NCBI GenBank assembly: GCA_049658265.1
Contig: JBASOM010000067.1
Location: 1-62,016 of the forward strand
Length of the DNA stretch: 62,016 nt
Source: DTU063 sp001512695
GTDB lineage: Bacteria > Bacillota > Thermosediminibacteria > Thermosediminibacterales > Tepidanaerobacteraceae
Direction: 5' to 3'
Made by a program: the position numbers and the translations under genes
The notes under the pieces: model-generated
Told to the model about the DNA's origin: nothing
The model's database searches: none
The model's input: only the letters and a program-made list of their open reading frames with translations
Shown: in pieces, positions 15,982 through 23,959 of the stretch
How positions within the stretch are numbered: the stretch's first letter is position 1
Layout of the letters: each line of letters opens with the position of its first letter

Positions 15982-17031
15982 TTACCTCTCCATTAATTCA
16001 AACTGATCATCCGTCAACGTAAAATTATATCGGCCTACACCCGCCGTAATGTATACCTTGTAATCCTTTGTTATGAAGACGGCATCTAAATAATCAAGGC
16101 CCTCTACAAAATCCACTCCATCCTCCAAGCCCATTGCAAAAACAGCTGTAGACAATGCATCGGCATCGATGGAGCTGTCCGAAATGATTGTGACGCTCAT
16201 CAATTCATTTTCTACCGGAAAACCTGATTTGGTGTCCAAAATATGGTGGTATATTTTGCCATCTTTCTCAAGGTACCTCTCGTAAGGTCCCGAAGTAACT
16301 AAAGTTTTATCCGTAACTTCCACAGAGCCCATAACAGACCCTCGGGTCTTGAAAAAAGGGTTTTGGATGCCTATTTTCCACGGTCTGCCATCGGGTTTTG
16401 CCCCTATTACAACGATATTCCCACCTAAATTGACCGTGCCATGCTCAACGCCATTCTGTCTTAAGACATCTGCCGCTTCATCGGCAGCATAGCCTTTTGC
16501 AATCCCACCTAAATCTATGGCCATACCAGGACTTTTTAAGAAAACGCTATTGTCTTCATCCTTTATTTCAACTTGTGTATAATCTACAAATTGTAAGATT
16601 TCCTGTATTTCATCATTTCCAGGCACCCGAGCATGTTCGGTGCCTATGCCCCACAGTTCCACCAAGGGCCCTACCGTTATGTCAAATTTACCATCAGAAA
16701 GCTCTGAGTAATAAAGACCTTTCTTTATTACATAATAGGTATCAGGACTCACTTTAAAAAAGTCTTGACCAGCCATCTGGTTGATGCCTATCACTTCACT
16801 GTAATCTGCCTTTGATGTCATCTTTGTTTCAATCTCGCGGATTCGCTCAAAGGCTTTGTCAATGGCTTTCGATGCATTGGGACCATAAGCTTGCACGGAT
16901 ATCAGCGTATCCAGCATGAAATTTGTCTTACTAATAGGCTTTTCTCCGGAATTCCGACTGCAAGCAGCTATACATGCGACGATTATAAAAGCTGCAATTA
17001 TAAGCCTGAAAACTTTTTTGTTTAGCCGCGT
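15982..17031 (-). CDS. apbE: FAD:protein FMN transferase ApbE, lipoprotein; apparent ACG start
   Basis: ApbE moves FMN from FAD onto Thr in SGAT-type motifs, as found in RnfG and RnfD here. With the start used, the 349-residue product opens with a lipoprotein signal (KKVFRLIIAAF, lipobox region IVACIAAC), then FMLDTLISVQAYG, the core GGIAKGYAADEA and the C-terminal DADALSTAVFAMG, all family hallmarks. The start is odd. AAGGAGGG (17045-17038) is followed at ideal distance by ACG (17031-17029) in frame, exactly where an ATG would give a perfect signal peptide, and no ATG, GTG or TTG is available there. The only usual start is a TTG 44 codons upstream at 17163, which would add a poor hydrophilic stretch. 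The gene is not broken otherwise. Confidence 0.88.
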   Translation of the reverse strand, partial: TRLNKKVFRLIIAAFIIVACIAACSRNSGEKPISKTNFMLDTLISVQAYGPNASKAIDKAFERIREIETKMTSKADYSEVIGINQMAGQDFFKVSPDTYYVIKKGLYYSELSDGKFDITVGPLVELWGIGTEHARVPGNDEIQEILQFVDYTQVEIKDEDNSVFLKSPGMAIDLGGIAKGYAADEAADVLRQNGVEHGTVNLGGNIVVIGAKPDGRPWKIGIQNPFFKTRGSVMGSVEVTDKTLVTSGPYERYLEKDGKIYHHILDTKSGFPVENELMSVTIISDSSIDADALSTAVFAMGLEDGVDFVEGLDYLDAVFITKDYKVYITAGVGRYNFTLTDDQFELMER

Positions 17032-17165
17032 GATGATCCCTCCTTTTCCTCCTCCAGAAAAATTTGCTTTTTTCGGTATTCTTTTATAATATTCATTCTT
17101 TATTTCTGCACAAAAGACAAAAAGTCCTGCAAAAAATGTACTTTTGTAAAATTTTTTATACAAAA

Positions 17166-17182
17166 TGTGATATAAATCACTT
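17166..17182. promoter_or_regulatory. TGTGA-N6-TCACTT palindrome before the NADH dehydrogenase gene
   Basis: TGTGATATAAATCACTT contains GTGAT-ATAA-ATCAC, a perfect inverted repeat touching the -35 box TTGACT at 17181. It shares the pattern TGTGA-N6-TCACTT with the Rex-like site before rex. Rex is known to control type II NADH dehydrogenase genes in other Bacillota; a CRP/FNR-type site is the alternative reading. Confidence 0.5.
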
Positions 17183-17208
17183 GACTTGTTCCAAATTTTT
17201 GGTTTAAT
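17181..17208 (+). promoter_or_regulatory. Upstream promoter candidate of the NADH dehydrogenase gene
   Basis: TTGACT (17181-17186), 16-base spacer, TTTAAT (17203-17208). A second candidate follows at 17237-17265, so the leader would be about 170 or 110 bases long. Confidence 0.45.
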
Positions 17209-17236
17209 GTATAGTAAAGGAGCAGGAATTTAGATT

Positions 17237-17265
17237 TATACATAGAATATATTATAGTGTATAAT
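17237..17265 (+). promoter_or_regulatory. Downstream promoter candidate of the NADH dehydrogenase gene
   Basis: TATACA (17237-17242), 17-base spacer, perfect TATAAT (17260-17265). The -10 box is the right arm of the inverted repeat at 17249-17267. Confidence 0.45.
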
Positions 17266-17267
17266 AT
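17249..17267. promoter_or_regulatory. Inverted repeat with GTG centre, like that at the rnf promoter
   Basis: ATATTATA-GTG-TATAATAT is a perfect 8-base inverted repeat with centre GTG. The core TATA-GTG-TATA is identical, on the minus strand, to the core of the repeat at 5745-5761. In both places it overlaps the -10 box. Confidence 0.4.
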
Positions 17268-17381
17268 CTTGTAAAATATTATGAACACCATGTGTATTAA
17301 ATTGCGCTCTCTCGTGTAAGATAATCTGTGCACCGGATTGTGATGGTGCAAACAAGCATTAATTTTAGGGGAGGATAAAAC

Positions 17382-19103
17382 ATGGAAAAGAAGGTAAAGA
17401 TTGTCGTACTGGGAGGTGGCTTTGGAGGTCTTACTGCAGCTCAATCCCTTGATAGATATCTTCGCAAGAATAGAAACGTAGAAATCATCCTTATTAATAA
17501 GACTCCCAACCAGGTTTATTTAACTCAGCTGCATGAAATTGCCGGAAACAGGATTCCCGATGACGGAATATTGTATTCGCTAGAAGCAGCCTTGGACCAG
17601 ACCCGGGTCAAACTTGTGGTCGATGAAATTAATAAAATCGATGTTAAGAATCGCAGGCTTTACGGTGTAGACAACGAATACAGCTTTGATTACCTCATTC
17701 TTGCATGCGGTAGCGAACCTGCATTTTTTGACATACCGGGAATGAAAGAGAACGCTTTCACATTGTGGTCCCATGAAGATGCCGTTAAGATTAGAGAACA
17801 CATAGTAAACATGTTTGAATTGGCAAGCACTGAAGAAGATGCGGAAAAGAGAAAAGAATATTTGACTTTTGTGGTAGGTGGCGGCGGCTATACCGGTATT
17901 GAAATGATCGGCGAATTGGTGGAATGGGTTGAAGACCTTTGCATCGACTACAATATAAAGGCCAGTGAAGTATCATTAATGGTTGTAGAAGCACTGCCGA
18001 CAATTTTGCCCACCATGTCAGACAGCCTCATTGAAAATGCCACAAACTATCTCAGGAAAAAGGGAGTTCAAATTCTTACAAATGCCCGCATAGTCAATGT
18101 AACAGCAAACTCTCTTACACTTGAATCCGGTGAAACTGTAAACAGCAGAACGCTGATATGGACGGGCGGTGTAAGGGCAAGCTCCTTAGTTGCAAATAGC
18201 GGCCTTGAACTCGGAAAACGCAATAAAGTTGTCGTCAATGAATTTATGGAAAGCAGCGAACCGGGCATATATGCCATTGGAGATAACACTTATTATGAAG
18301 ATAAATCAGGGAATGTAATGCCCTGCTTGGTAGAATCCGCGATTCAATCGGCAAAATGTGCTGCATACAACGTAGCAGCTGAAATAAATAACAAGTCCAA
18401 GAAGCCCTTGAAGCTGAAACTACACGGAAATATGGTTTCCATCGGTTCCGAGTATTGTATTGCTGAAGTGATGGGCTTTAAGCTCAAAGGCTTCCTCGCA
18501 TCTGCTGCGAAACATCTGGCAGATATACACTATTTATTCGGTATTAGCGGCTTTGGTTTTATTTTCGATTACATCGACCACCAGTTTTTCCGCAAGACCA
18601 GAAATAAGCCGACTGTCATAAAACACATTGGAGTGAGCACAAGCGCAGCATGGCTGGCGCTTCTAAGAATCTTCCTCGGCTACAAATGGCTTATGTCGGG
18701 CATTGACAAGGTAAACAGCGGATGGCTTTCTGCAGGTGATAAGTTAGTCGCCGGAGCTTCTACGGCACCGATAGGGCCTAATACTCCTGATTGGTACGCA
18801 CAGTTTGTCGAAAGTGTGATCTACCCCAATGCATATCTCTTCCAGGTGATGATCACACTCGGTGAAATCGCCCTGGGCATATGCTTTATACTGGGCCTGT
18901 TCACCGTGCTGGCGGCAATCGGGTCGATATTCATGAATCTGAACTTTATCATCTCCGGTTCCGGTGATATGTGGTTCCTGGTAGTGTCTATTGCTATGCT
19001 GGCTGGCGCCGGTCGCTCCTTCGGCCTTGATTACTATGTGGTGCCCTATGTATCAAAAATTATAAAACGGTTTTTAAGACGTGGAGAGATTAAGCTAACT
19101 TAA
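17382..19103 (+). CDS. Type II NADH dehydrogenase fused to a C-terminal DoxX membrane domain
   Basis: A 573-residue flavoprotein. The N-terminal 390 residues are NDH-2-like: FAD fold VVLGGGFGGLTAAQSL (about 6-21), NAD-binding fold FVVGGGGYTGIEMIGEL (about 164-180), and the second FAD segment GIYAIGDNT (about 290). After the usual hydrophobic tail, residues about 405-573 form a four-helix membrane domain with WLALLRIFLGYKWLMSGIDK and later helices that match DoxX/TQO-small-subunit proteins. NDH-2 passes electrons from NADH to quinone without pumping ions; the DoxX domain may anchor the enzyme or form the quinone site. GGGGAGGATAAAAC precedes the ATG. It is a single-gene unit divergent from apbE and ending at a strong terminator. 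Confidence 0.88.
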   Translation: MEKKVKIVVLGGGFGGLTAAQSLDRYLRKNRNVEIILINKTPNQVYLTQLHEIAGNRIPDDGILYSLEAALDQTRVKLVVDEINKIDVKNRRLYGVDNEYSFDYLILACGSEPAFFDIPGMKENAFTLWSHEDAVKIREHIVNMFELASTEEDAEKRKEYLTFVVGGGGYTGIEMIGELVEWVEDLCIDYNIKASEVSLMVVEALPTILPTMSDSLIENATNYLRKKGVQILTNARIVNVTANSLTLESGETVNSRTLIWTGGVRASSLVANSGLELGKRNKVVVNEFMESSEPGIYAIGDNTYYEDKSGNVMPCLVESAIQSAKCAAYNVAAEINNKSKKPLKLKLHGNMVSIGSEYCIAEVMGFKLKGFLASAAKHLADIHYLFGISGFGFIFDYIDHQFFRKTRNKPTVIKHIGVSTSAAWLALLRIFLGYKWLMSGIDKVNSGWLSAGDKLVAGASTAPIGPNTPDWYAQFVESVIYPNAYLFQVMITLGEIALGICFILGLFTVLAAIGSIFMNLNFIISGSGDMWFLVVSIAMLAGAGRSFGLDYYVVPYVSKIIKRFLRRGEIKLT

Positions 19104-19108
19104 AACAA

Positions 19109-19182
19109 CTTGGTCGCTGATGCCAGGCATCGGTGACCAAGATGCCCCATAAAAAGAGGTAGGAAAATATTCCTACCTCTTT
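19109..19182. terminator. Two hairpins between convergent genes
   Basis: The first stem (CTTGGTC...GACCAAG, 19109-19141) has paired inner bases TGATGCC/GGCATC. The second (AAAGAGGTAGGAA at 19153-19165, complement at 19170-19182) is a 13-base perfect stem with a 4-base loop and T5 on the minus side. Together they end the NADH dehydrogenase transcript and the DUF1015 transcript coming the other way. Confidence 0.8.
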
Positions 19183-19237
19183 CCATTTTGACGAGTAGTC
19201 TTATTTCCTGATTAAGTTGTCTAGTCGGACTTGTAAC

Positions 19238-20488
19238 TTACAGGCTCATGGAGTGTATAAATATACCGCTTTGCAGTTTGGGTTCAAACCAGGTTGACTT
19301 GGGTGGCATGATAGCTCCGGCATCCGAGATGGCCATGAGGTCTTCTATGGGTGTCGGAAACAGTGAAAAAGCTACGCTCATTTCACCGCTGTTCACCCGC
19401 TTTTCTAATTCTTCCACACCTTTTGCTCCGCCCACAAAATCAATTCTTTCATCGGTTCTGGGATTAGTGATTCCAAAAACGGGTGCAATTATCAGGTCAT
19501 GCAGTATCGAAACATCAAGGCTGGCCACGGGGTCACTTTCGTTAAAGCTGCCGGGTTTGACTTTTAAACCGTACCATTTTTTATCTATATACATGCCGAA
19601 GGAATGCTTCGCATCGGGTATGAAGGCTTCTTCGCCCTTGTAAACTATATCAAAACTCTCCTTGATTTTTTCAAGCAATTCCTGTTCGCTTAGACCATTT
19701 AAATCTTTGATAACCCTGTTGTAAGCCAATATGGTCAGTTGCGTATCTGGGAAAATTACCGTTAGGAAGTAGTTGAACTCTTCTTTCCCTGTATAATCGG
19801 GATTTTCCCGCCTTTTTGCAAGGCCAACCTTTACGGCCGCAGCGGCCCTATGATGGCCATCTGCAATATACAGGGCATCAATACCTGCAAACAAATTGAC
19901 TATTTCCTCTATGGTATCGGGGTCATCAATTATCCAAACAGTCTGACCAACCTGGTCCATTGAAACAAAGTCGTAAATGGGATTGTGGGATGATGTCCAA
20001 TTATCTATAATTTCTGTTATCCTTACGTTTTCCCGATAGCTCATGAGAATAGGGCCCGTATGGGCTTCGGTGTAATTAACATGATTCATCCTGTCCTGCT
20101 CTTTTACAGGCAGAGTATGCTCATGTTTTTTTATAACATCATTCAAATAATCATCGATTGATGCGCAGGCTACCAAGCCCTTTTGAATTCGGTTTTGTCT
20201 GTTTAATTGGTATATGTACAGGCAGGGTTTATCATCCTGTATGTATATTTTCTCGTCTATCATGGAAAACAATATTTCCCGAGCTTTTTCGTATACCTTT
20301 GTGTCATAGGGGTCCATGGAATCATCAAAAGCAATCTCAGGCCTGTCTATCCGCAAAAATGAGTACCTGTTGTCCCTCGCTATTTCAGCGGCTTCTTTTG
20401 TAGTCACCACATCATAGGGTAGGGCTGCAACTTTCGATACTAGATGAGGGACCGGCCTCAATGCTTTGAAAGCTTTAATTACTGCCAT
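19238..20488 (-). CDS. DUF1015 family protein
   Basis: A 416-residue soluble protein of the DUF1015 family, with no biochemical function that I can name securely. Family landmarks are IKAFKALRP and AALPYDVVTTKEA at the N-terminus, KHEHTLPVKEQDRMNH (about 125), IADGHHRAAAAV (about 217) and ITNPRTDERIDFVGG near the C-terminus. The DGHHR motif also occurs in ParB/Srx-fold nucleotide-hydrolysing serine kinases, so a kinase-like or nucleotide-binding role is conceivable, but that is inference. ATG at 20488 is chosen because ACGGAGGTTGACA precedes it; an ATG 11 codons upstream lacks a site. It is monocistronic. Confidence 0.8.
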   Translation of the reverse strand: MAVIKAFKALRPVPHLVSKVAALPYDVVTTKEAAEIARDNRYSFLRIDRPEIAFDDSMDPYDTKVYEKAREILFSMIDEKIYIQDDKPCLYIYQLNRQNRIQKGLVACASIDDYLNDVIKKHEHTLPVKEQDRMNHVNYTEAHTGPILMSYRENVRITEIIDNWTSSHNPIYDFVSMDQVGQTVWIIDDPDTIEEIVNLFAGIDALYIADGHHRAAAAVKVGLAKRRENPDYTGKEEFNYFLTVIFPDTQLTILAYNRVIKDLNGLSEQELLEKIKESFDIVYKGEEAFIPDAKHSFGMYIDKKWYGLKVKPGSFNESDPVASLDVSILHDLIIAPVFGITNPRTDERIDFVGGAKGVEELEKRVNSGEMSVAFSLFPTPIEDLMAISDAGAIMPPKSTWFEPKLQSGIFIHSMSL

Positions 20489-20643
20489 TGTCAACCTCCG
20501 TTTTATAGATTTTGATTTCACTATTTAATATCATACTATAGTTCGTTTAATTTTGCTATTGACACTGTTTACAAATCAATCCACAGGCAACGCGATTATA
20601 AGGTCATGCCAGGGACATTTATCCACCGATATTCTTACAAGTT

Positions 20644-20676
20644 AACCCCTACCCTATTTGTTCCAGGTAGGGGTTT
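20644..20676 (-). terminator. Hairpin after gatB
   Basis: AACCCCTACC (20644-20653) pairs with GGTAGGGGTT (20666-20675), a 10-base perfect stem six bases beyond the gatB stop. The T tract on the minus strand is weak, so termination may be partial. Confidence 0.55.
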
Positions 20677-20681
20677 GCAAT

Positions 20682-22106
20682 TTATTCATCATTTAACAGG
20701 CGAATGAAGATCTCATTTACCATCTGCGGATTGGCCTTACCCTTGGTTTCCTTCATAACCTGACCCACGAGAAAACCTAAGGCCTTTTTCTTGCCGTTCT
20801 TGAAGTCTTCTACTGACTTGGGATTGTTCTCTATCACTTGTTTTGCAATGCTTTCTAGCTGGGACTCATCCGAAATCTGAATGAGGCCCTTTTCTTTTAC
20901 TATTGCCTCAGGGGACTTGCCGGTGTCGAACATCTCGCGAAAGACATCTTTGGCAATTTTACCGCTTATAGTGCCCTTGTCAATCATGGCAAGCATATCA
21001 CATAACTGCTTGGGAGTAAATTTTAAGTCCTTAATGCCCTGTCCGGTTTCATTTAATATGCTGAGCAATTCAACCATGAGCCAATTGCTTATTATTTTTG
21101 GATCATGATAATGTTTTACGCATTCCTCATAGAAATTTGAGAGGATTTTCGAAGCAGTAATGACAGAGGCATCGTATTCGGGCAACCCGTATTCCTCGAT
21201 AAAGCGAGCCTTTTTTGCATCGGGAAGTTCAGGTATCTGCCTAAAAATCTCCTCTTTCCACTCCTTATTCATAATAACCGGAGCTAGATTTGGCTCAAGG
21301 GAGTAGCGGTTTTCCACCTTCCCTCTCATGTGAATAGTAATGCCTCGAGCCTCATCCCATCTGCGGGTTTCCTGAAGGACCTTTCCACCGCTTTCGAGGA
21401 TCTCCCTCTGACGTCTTTCTTCGTACTCAATAGCACGCCTTACAGCTCTAAAAGAGCCCAGGTTTTTCACTTCAACCTTGGTGCCAAATTCATCAGAGCC
21501 TTCAGGCCTCAGGGAGATATTTATATCACACCTCATGGATCCTTCCTCGATTTTACAATCGGATACTTCGATGTATTGGAGTATCGTCTTGAGGTTATTT
21601 AAGTAGAGCCAAGCCTCTTCGCCCGACCTTATGTCAGGTTCTGACACGATTTCTATTAAGGGAACACCGGCCCTGTCCAAGTCAACAAGAGAATGGGATC
21701 CATCTTCTTCATGAATCAGTTTGCCGGCATCCTCTTCCATATGCATAATTCTAATACCTATCTTCTTTTTCTCGCCATTAGATCCAATCTCAACGTACCC
21801 GTTTCTCGCCAGTGGAATATAGTATTGGGAGATCTGGTAACCTTTCGGAAGGTCGGGATAGAAATAATTCTTCCTGTCAAATCTTGAGAACTCGGCTATC
21901 TCGCAATTTAGAGCAAGGCCGGCCTTTGTTGCATACTCAACTACGCTCTTATTCATGAGAGGCAGGGTGCCGGGCATGCCGAGACAGATAGGACAGCAGT
22001 GGCTGTTGGGCTCTTTGCCAAACTCAGTACTGCAGCCGCAAAATATCTTGGTCTTCGTCGACAGTTCCACATGCACTTCCAAGCCTACCACGGTTTCATA
22101 GCTCAT
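20682..22106 (-). CDS. gatB: Asp-tRNA(Asn)/Glu-tRNA(Gln) amidotransferase subunit GatB, atypical motif
   Basis: GatB activates the misacylated tRNA and transfers ammonia to it. The 474-residue length is normal. It has VVGLEVHVELSTKTKIFC at the N-terminus, CCPICLGMPGTLP, FDRKNYFYPDLPKGYQISQ, VDLDRAGVPLIEIVSEPD, GSMRCDINISLRP and the QETRRWDEA block, and ends with the YqeY-like tail (LGFLVGQVMKETKGKANP). Odd: the usual segment reading about HDYRYFPEPDLPP is ENRYSLEPNLAP here (residues 265-276), with about three residues fewer and the FP and D positions changed. The reading frame is intact on both sides. It is last in gatCAB, three bases after gatA. Confidence 0.93.
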   Translation of the reverse strand: MSYETVVGLEVHVELSTKTKIFCGCSTEFGKEPNSHCCPICLGMPGTLPLMNKSVVEYATKAGLALNCEIAEFSRFDRKNYFYPDLPKGYQISQYYIPLARNGYVEIGSNGEKKKIGIRIMHMEEDAGKLIHEEDGSHSLVDLDRAGVPLIEIVSEPDIRSGEEAWLYLNNLKTILQYIEVSDCKIEEGSMRCDINISLRPEGSDEFGTKVEVKNLGSFRAVRRAIEYEERRQREILESGGKVLQETRRWDEARGITIHMRGKVENRYSLEPNLAPVIMNKEWKEEIFRQIPELPDAKKARFIEEYGLPEYDASVITASKILSNFYEECVKHYHDPKIISNWLMVELLSILNETGQGIKDLKFTPKQLCDMLAMIDKGTISGKIAKDVFREMFDTGKSPEAIVKEKGLIQISDESQLESIAKQVIENNPKSVEDFKNGKKKALGFLVGQVMKETKGKANPQMVNEIFIRLLNDE

Positions 22107-22109
22107 CCC

Positions 22110-23564
22110 TTAGGCCTCCTTCCACACAATCTGTTTTCTGTGATAATCGGTATTTTCCTCGAAGGTATATGCAAGCTGGAGAATTCCGGCCTCATCAAAG
22201 GCTTTTCCGATAATCTGCAGGCCTATAGGCATATCTTGGGCAAATCCGCAGGGTACGGATATGGCCGGTAAGCCCGCTAAATTTACTGGAGCCGTGCACA
22301 TTACATTTGCATACATTGACATGGAATCGCCCGCATACTCACCGATTTTAAATGCAGTAGTGGGTGTAGTAGGTGTTATTAAAAAGTCGTATTTTTCAAA
22401 GGCTGCTACAAAATCTTGCTTAATGAGGGTCCTTATCTTTTGGGCCTTCAGGTAATACTTGTCATAGTATTTATCATCTGACAGGTATGTACCAAGTATG
22501 ATGTGCCACTTAGCTTCAAGGCCAAAGGCTTCACCGCGGCTTTTTTTGTATAGATCTTTTAAGTCTTCATAATTTTGTGCCCTATACCCGTATCGAATTC
22601 CGTCATATATGCCCAACTCCGAGCTTGCCTCAGCCGCTACAATTGCCAAATAAGCCCAGAGAGCGTATTCTGCATGAGGAAGACTTATTTCTTCACATAC
22701 ATATCCCAAGTTTTCAAAAGTTTTAGCGGCATTTATGACGGCACTTTTTACATCTTCAGCAACTTCATCACCAAAAAACTCCTTGGGTATGCCGATCTTT
22801 GCCCCTTCAGGCTTTGATTCTAGTGATTTTAGGAAATCGGGAACTACTGCATCAGATGATGTGGGATCAAAGCTGTCAATGCCTGAAATGGCATTTAAAA
22901 CGATGGCGCAGTCTTTAACATTCTTAGCGATGGGGCCTACCGTATCCATGGATGAGGCAGTTGCTGCAAGGCCAAAGCGCGATACTCTGCCGTAGGTAGG
23001 CTTTAGGCCCACGACTCCGCAGAAGCTAGCTGACTGTCTTAAGGCTCCGCCCGTGTCCGAATCCAGTGCATACAGCGCCTCGGAGGCAGCAACGGCAGCA
23101 GCAGAAGCCGAGCTTCCGGGCACCCGCTCGAGATTCCATGGGTTTTTGCTGGTAAAGAAATAGGAGTTTTCCGTAGAGGAACCCAAGGCAAACTCATCCA
23201 TATTGGTTTTGCCTAAGACAATCGCGTTTTTATCTTTGAGCTTGGCTATGACTGTGGCATCGTAAGGTGGTACAAAGTTTTCCAGCATTTTTGAGCTACA
23301 GGTGGTCCTCAAATCCTTAGTGCAAATATTATCTTTTACGGCTAGCGGAATTCCCGCTAGATATTCTTTGATATCACCGCTTTTATCAATTTCGCGGCTT
23401 TCTTCCAAAGCTTTGTCGCCGTTTAAGGTGACGTAAGCCTTTGTCTTTTCGTCTACATCTTCAATTCTTTCTAAAAAGGCTTTGGTAAGTTCCTCAGAAC
23501 TTACTTCCTTTTTGATGAGCATCTCATGAGCTATATGAATCGACAGCTTATCCAGTTCCAACAT
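22110..23564 (-). CDS. gatA: Amidotransferase subunit GatA lacking the nucleophile serine
   Basis: GatA is the glutaminase that releases ammonia for GatB. The 484-residue product has full-length amidase architecture: IPLAVKDNICTKDLRTTCSS with catalytic Lys77, PPYDATV, GKTNMDEFALGSSTENS, and FCGVVGLKPTYGRVSRFG. The amidase signature is degenerate. GGSSGGSAAA is reduced to GSSASAAA (150-157), and the nucleophile block TGGSIRQPA is TGGALRQSA, with Ala174 where the catalytic Ser is expected. The frame is open throughout, so this is not a simple frameshift. Start ATG at 23564 follows GGGAGGTAAT. It lies between gatC and gatB. Glutamine-dependent activity would be expected to be lost unless another serine serves. 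Confidence 0.93.
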   Translation of the reverse strand: MLELDKLSIHIAHEMLIKKEVSSEELTKAFLERIEDVDEKTKAYVTLNGDKALEESREIDKSGDIKEYLAGIPLAVKDNICTKDLRTTCSSKMLENFVPPYDATVIAKLKDKNAIVLGKTNMDEFALGSSTENSYFFTSKNPWNLERVPGSSASAAAVAASEALYALDSDTGGALRQSASFCGVVGLKPTYGRVSRFGLAATASSMDTVGPIAKNVKDCAIVLNAISGIDSFDPTSSDAVVPDFLKSLESKPEGAKIGIPKEFFGDEVAEDVKSAVINAAKTFENLGYVCEEISLPHAEYALWAYLAIVAAEASSELGIYDGIRYGYRAQNYEDLKDLYKKSRGEAFGLEAKWHIILGTYLSDDKYYDKYYLKAQKIRTLIKQDFVAAFEKYDFLITPTTPTTAFKIGEYAGDSMSMYANVMCTAPVNLAGLPAISVPCGFAQDMPIGLQIIGKAFDEAGILQLAYTFEENTDYHRKQIVWKEA

Positions 23565-23583
23565 ATTACCTCCCGTAAAAAAT

Positions 23584-23868
23584 CTATTCCTCAATTATCC
23601 TCGGCACTCTGAAAAATCTATTGTCCCTATCAGGTGCATTCTTCAAAACTTCCTGGATAGGAAGGCTTTCCCAAACCTCATCTTCCCTAAGCACGTTCTT
23701 ATCGTTTATTGGGTAAACTGTAGTTGCAATTCCCTCGGTATCTGCCTGATTTAGCTTATCAAACTGCTTTAGGAGTGGCCCCAGATCATGTAAAATTTGC
23801 TCTATTTCTCGGGTTTCAAGATGCAGGTGAGCAATATCCGCCATGCGCTCTAGTGTATCCTTATCCAC
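23584..23868 (-). CDS. gatC: Amidotransferase subunit GatC
   Basis: A 94-residue helper subunit that wraps GatA and GatB together. It shows KDTLERMADIAHLHLETRE at the N-terminus and the conserved C-terminal tail NAPDRDNRFFRVPRI. GTG at 23868 is chosen: GAGAGGTG lies eight bases upstream, and the length then equals the family norm; earlier in-frame starts add an unrelated stretch. gatA begins 19 bases downstream. Confidence 0.9.
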   Translation of the reverse strand: MDKDTLERMADIAHLHLETREIEQILHDLGPLLKQFDKLNQADTEGIATTVYPINDKNVLREDEVWESLPIQEVLKNAPDRDNRFFRVPRIIEE

Positions 23869-23959
23869 TATCAAATCACCTCTCTTATTAAATTGCAAGT
23901 CCTTTATAATTTTATCATTTAATGGTATATTATACAACGTATTTGCGAGGGCACTCTAA

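Noticed and set aside
17029..17163. 24-codon upstream frame (ATG near 17095) as an apbE leader peptide
   Set aside because: It ends just past the apbE ribosome site, but no usual start codon for apbE is available nearby for coupling, and the peptide shows no regulatory codon run.
22110..23564. Possible frameshift pair in gatA explaining the odd signature
   Set aside because: The frame is continuous, and both sides of the motif align without shifted residues; only substitutions and an in-frame loss of two residues are needed.
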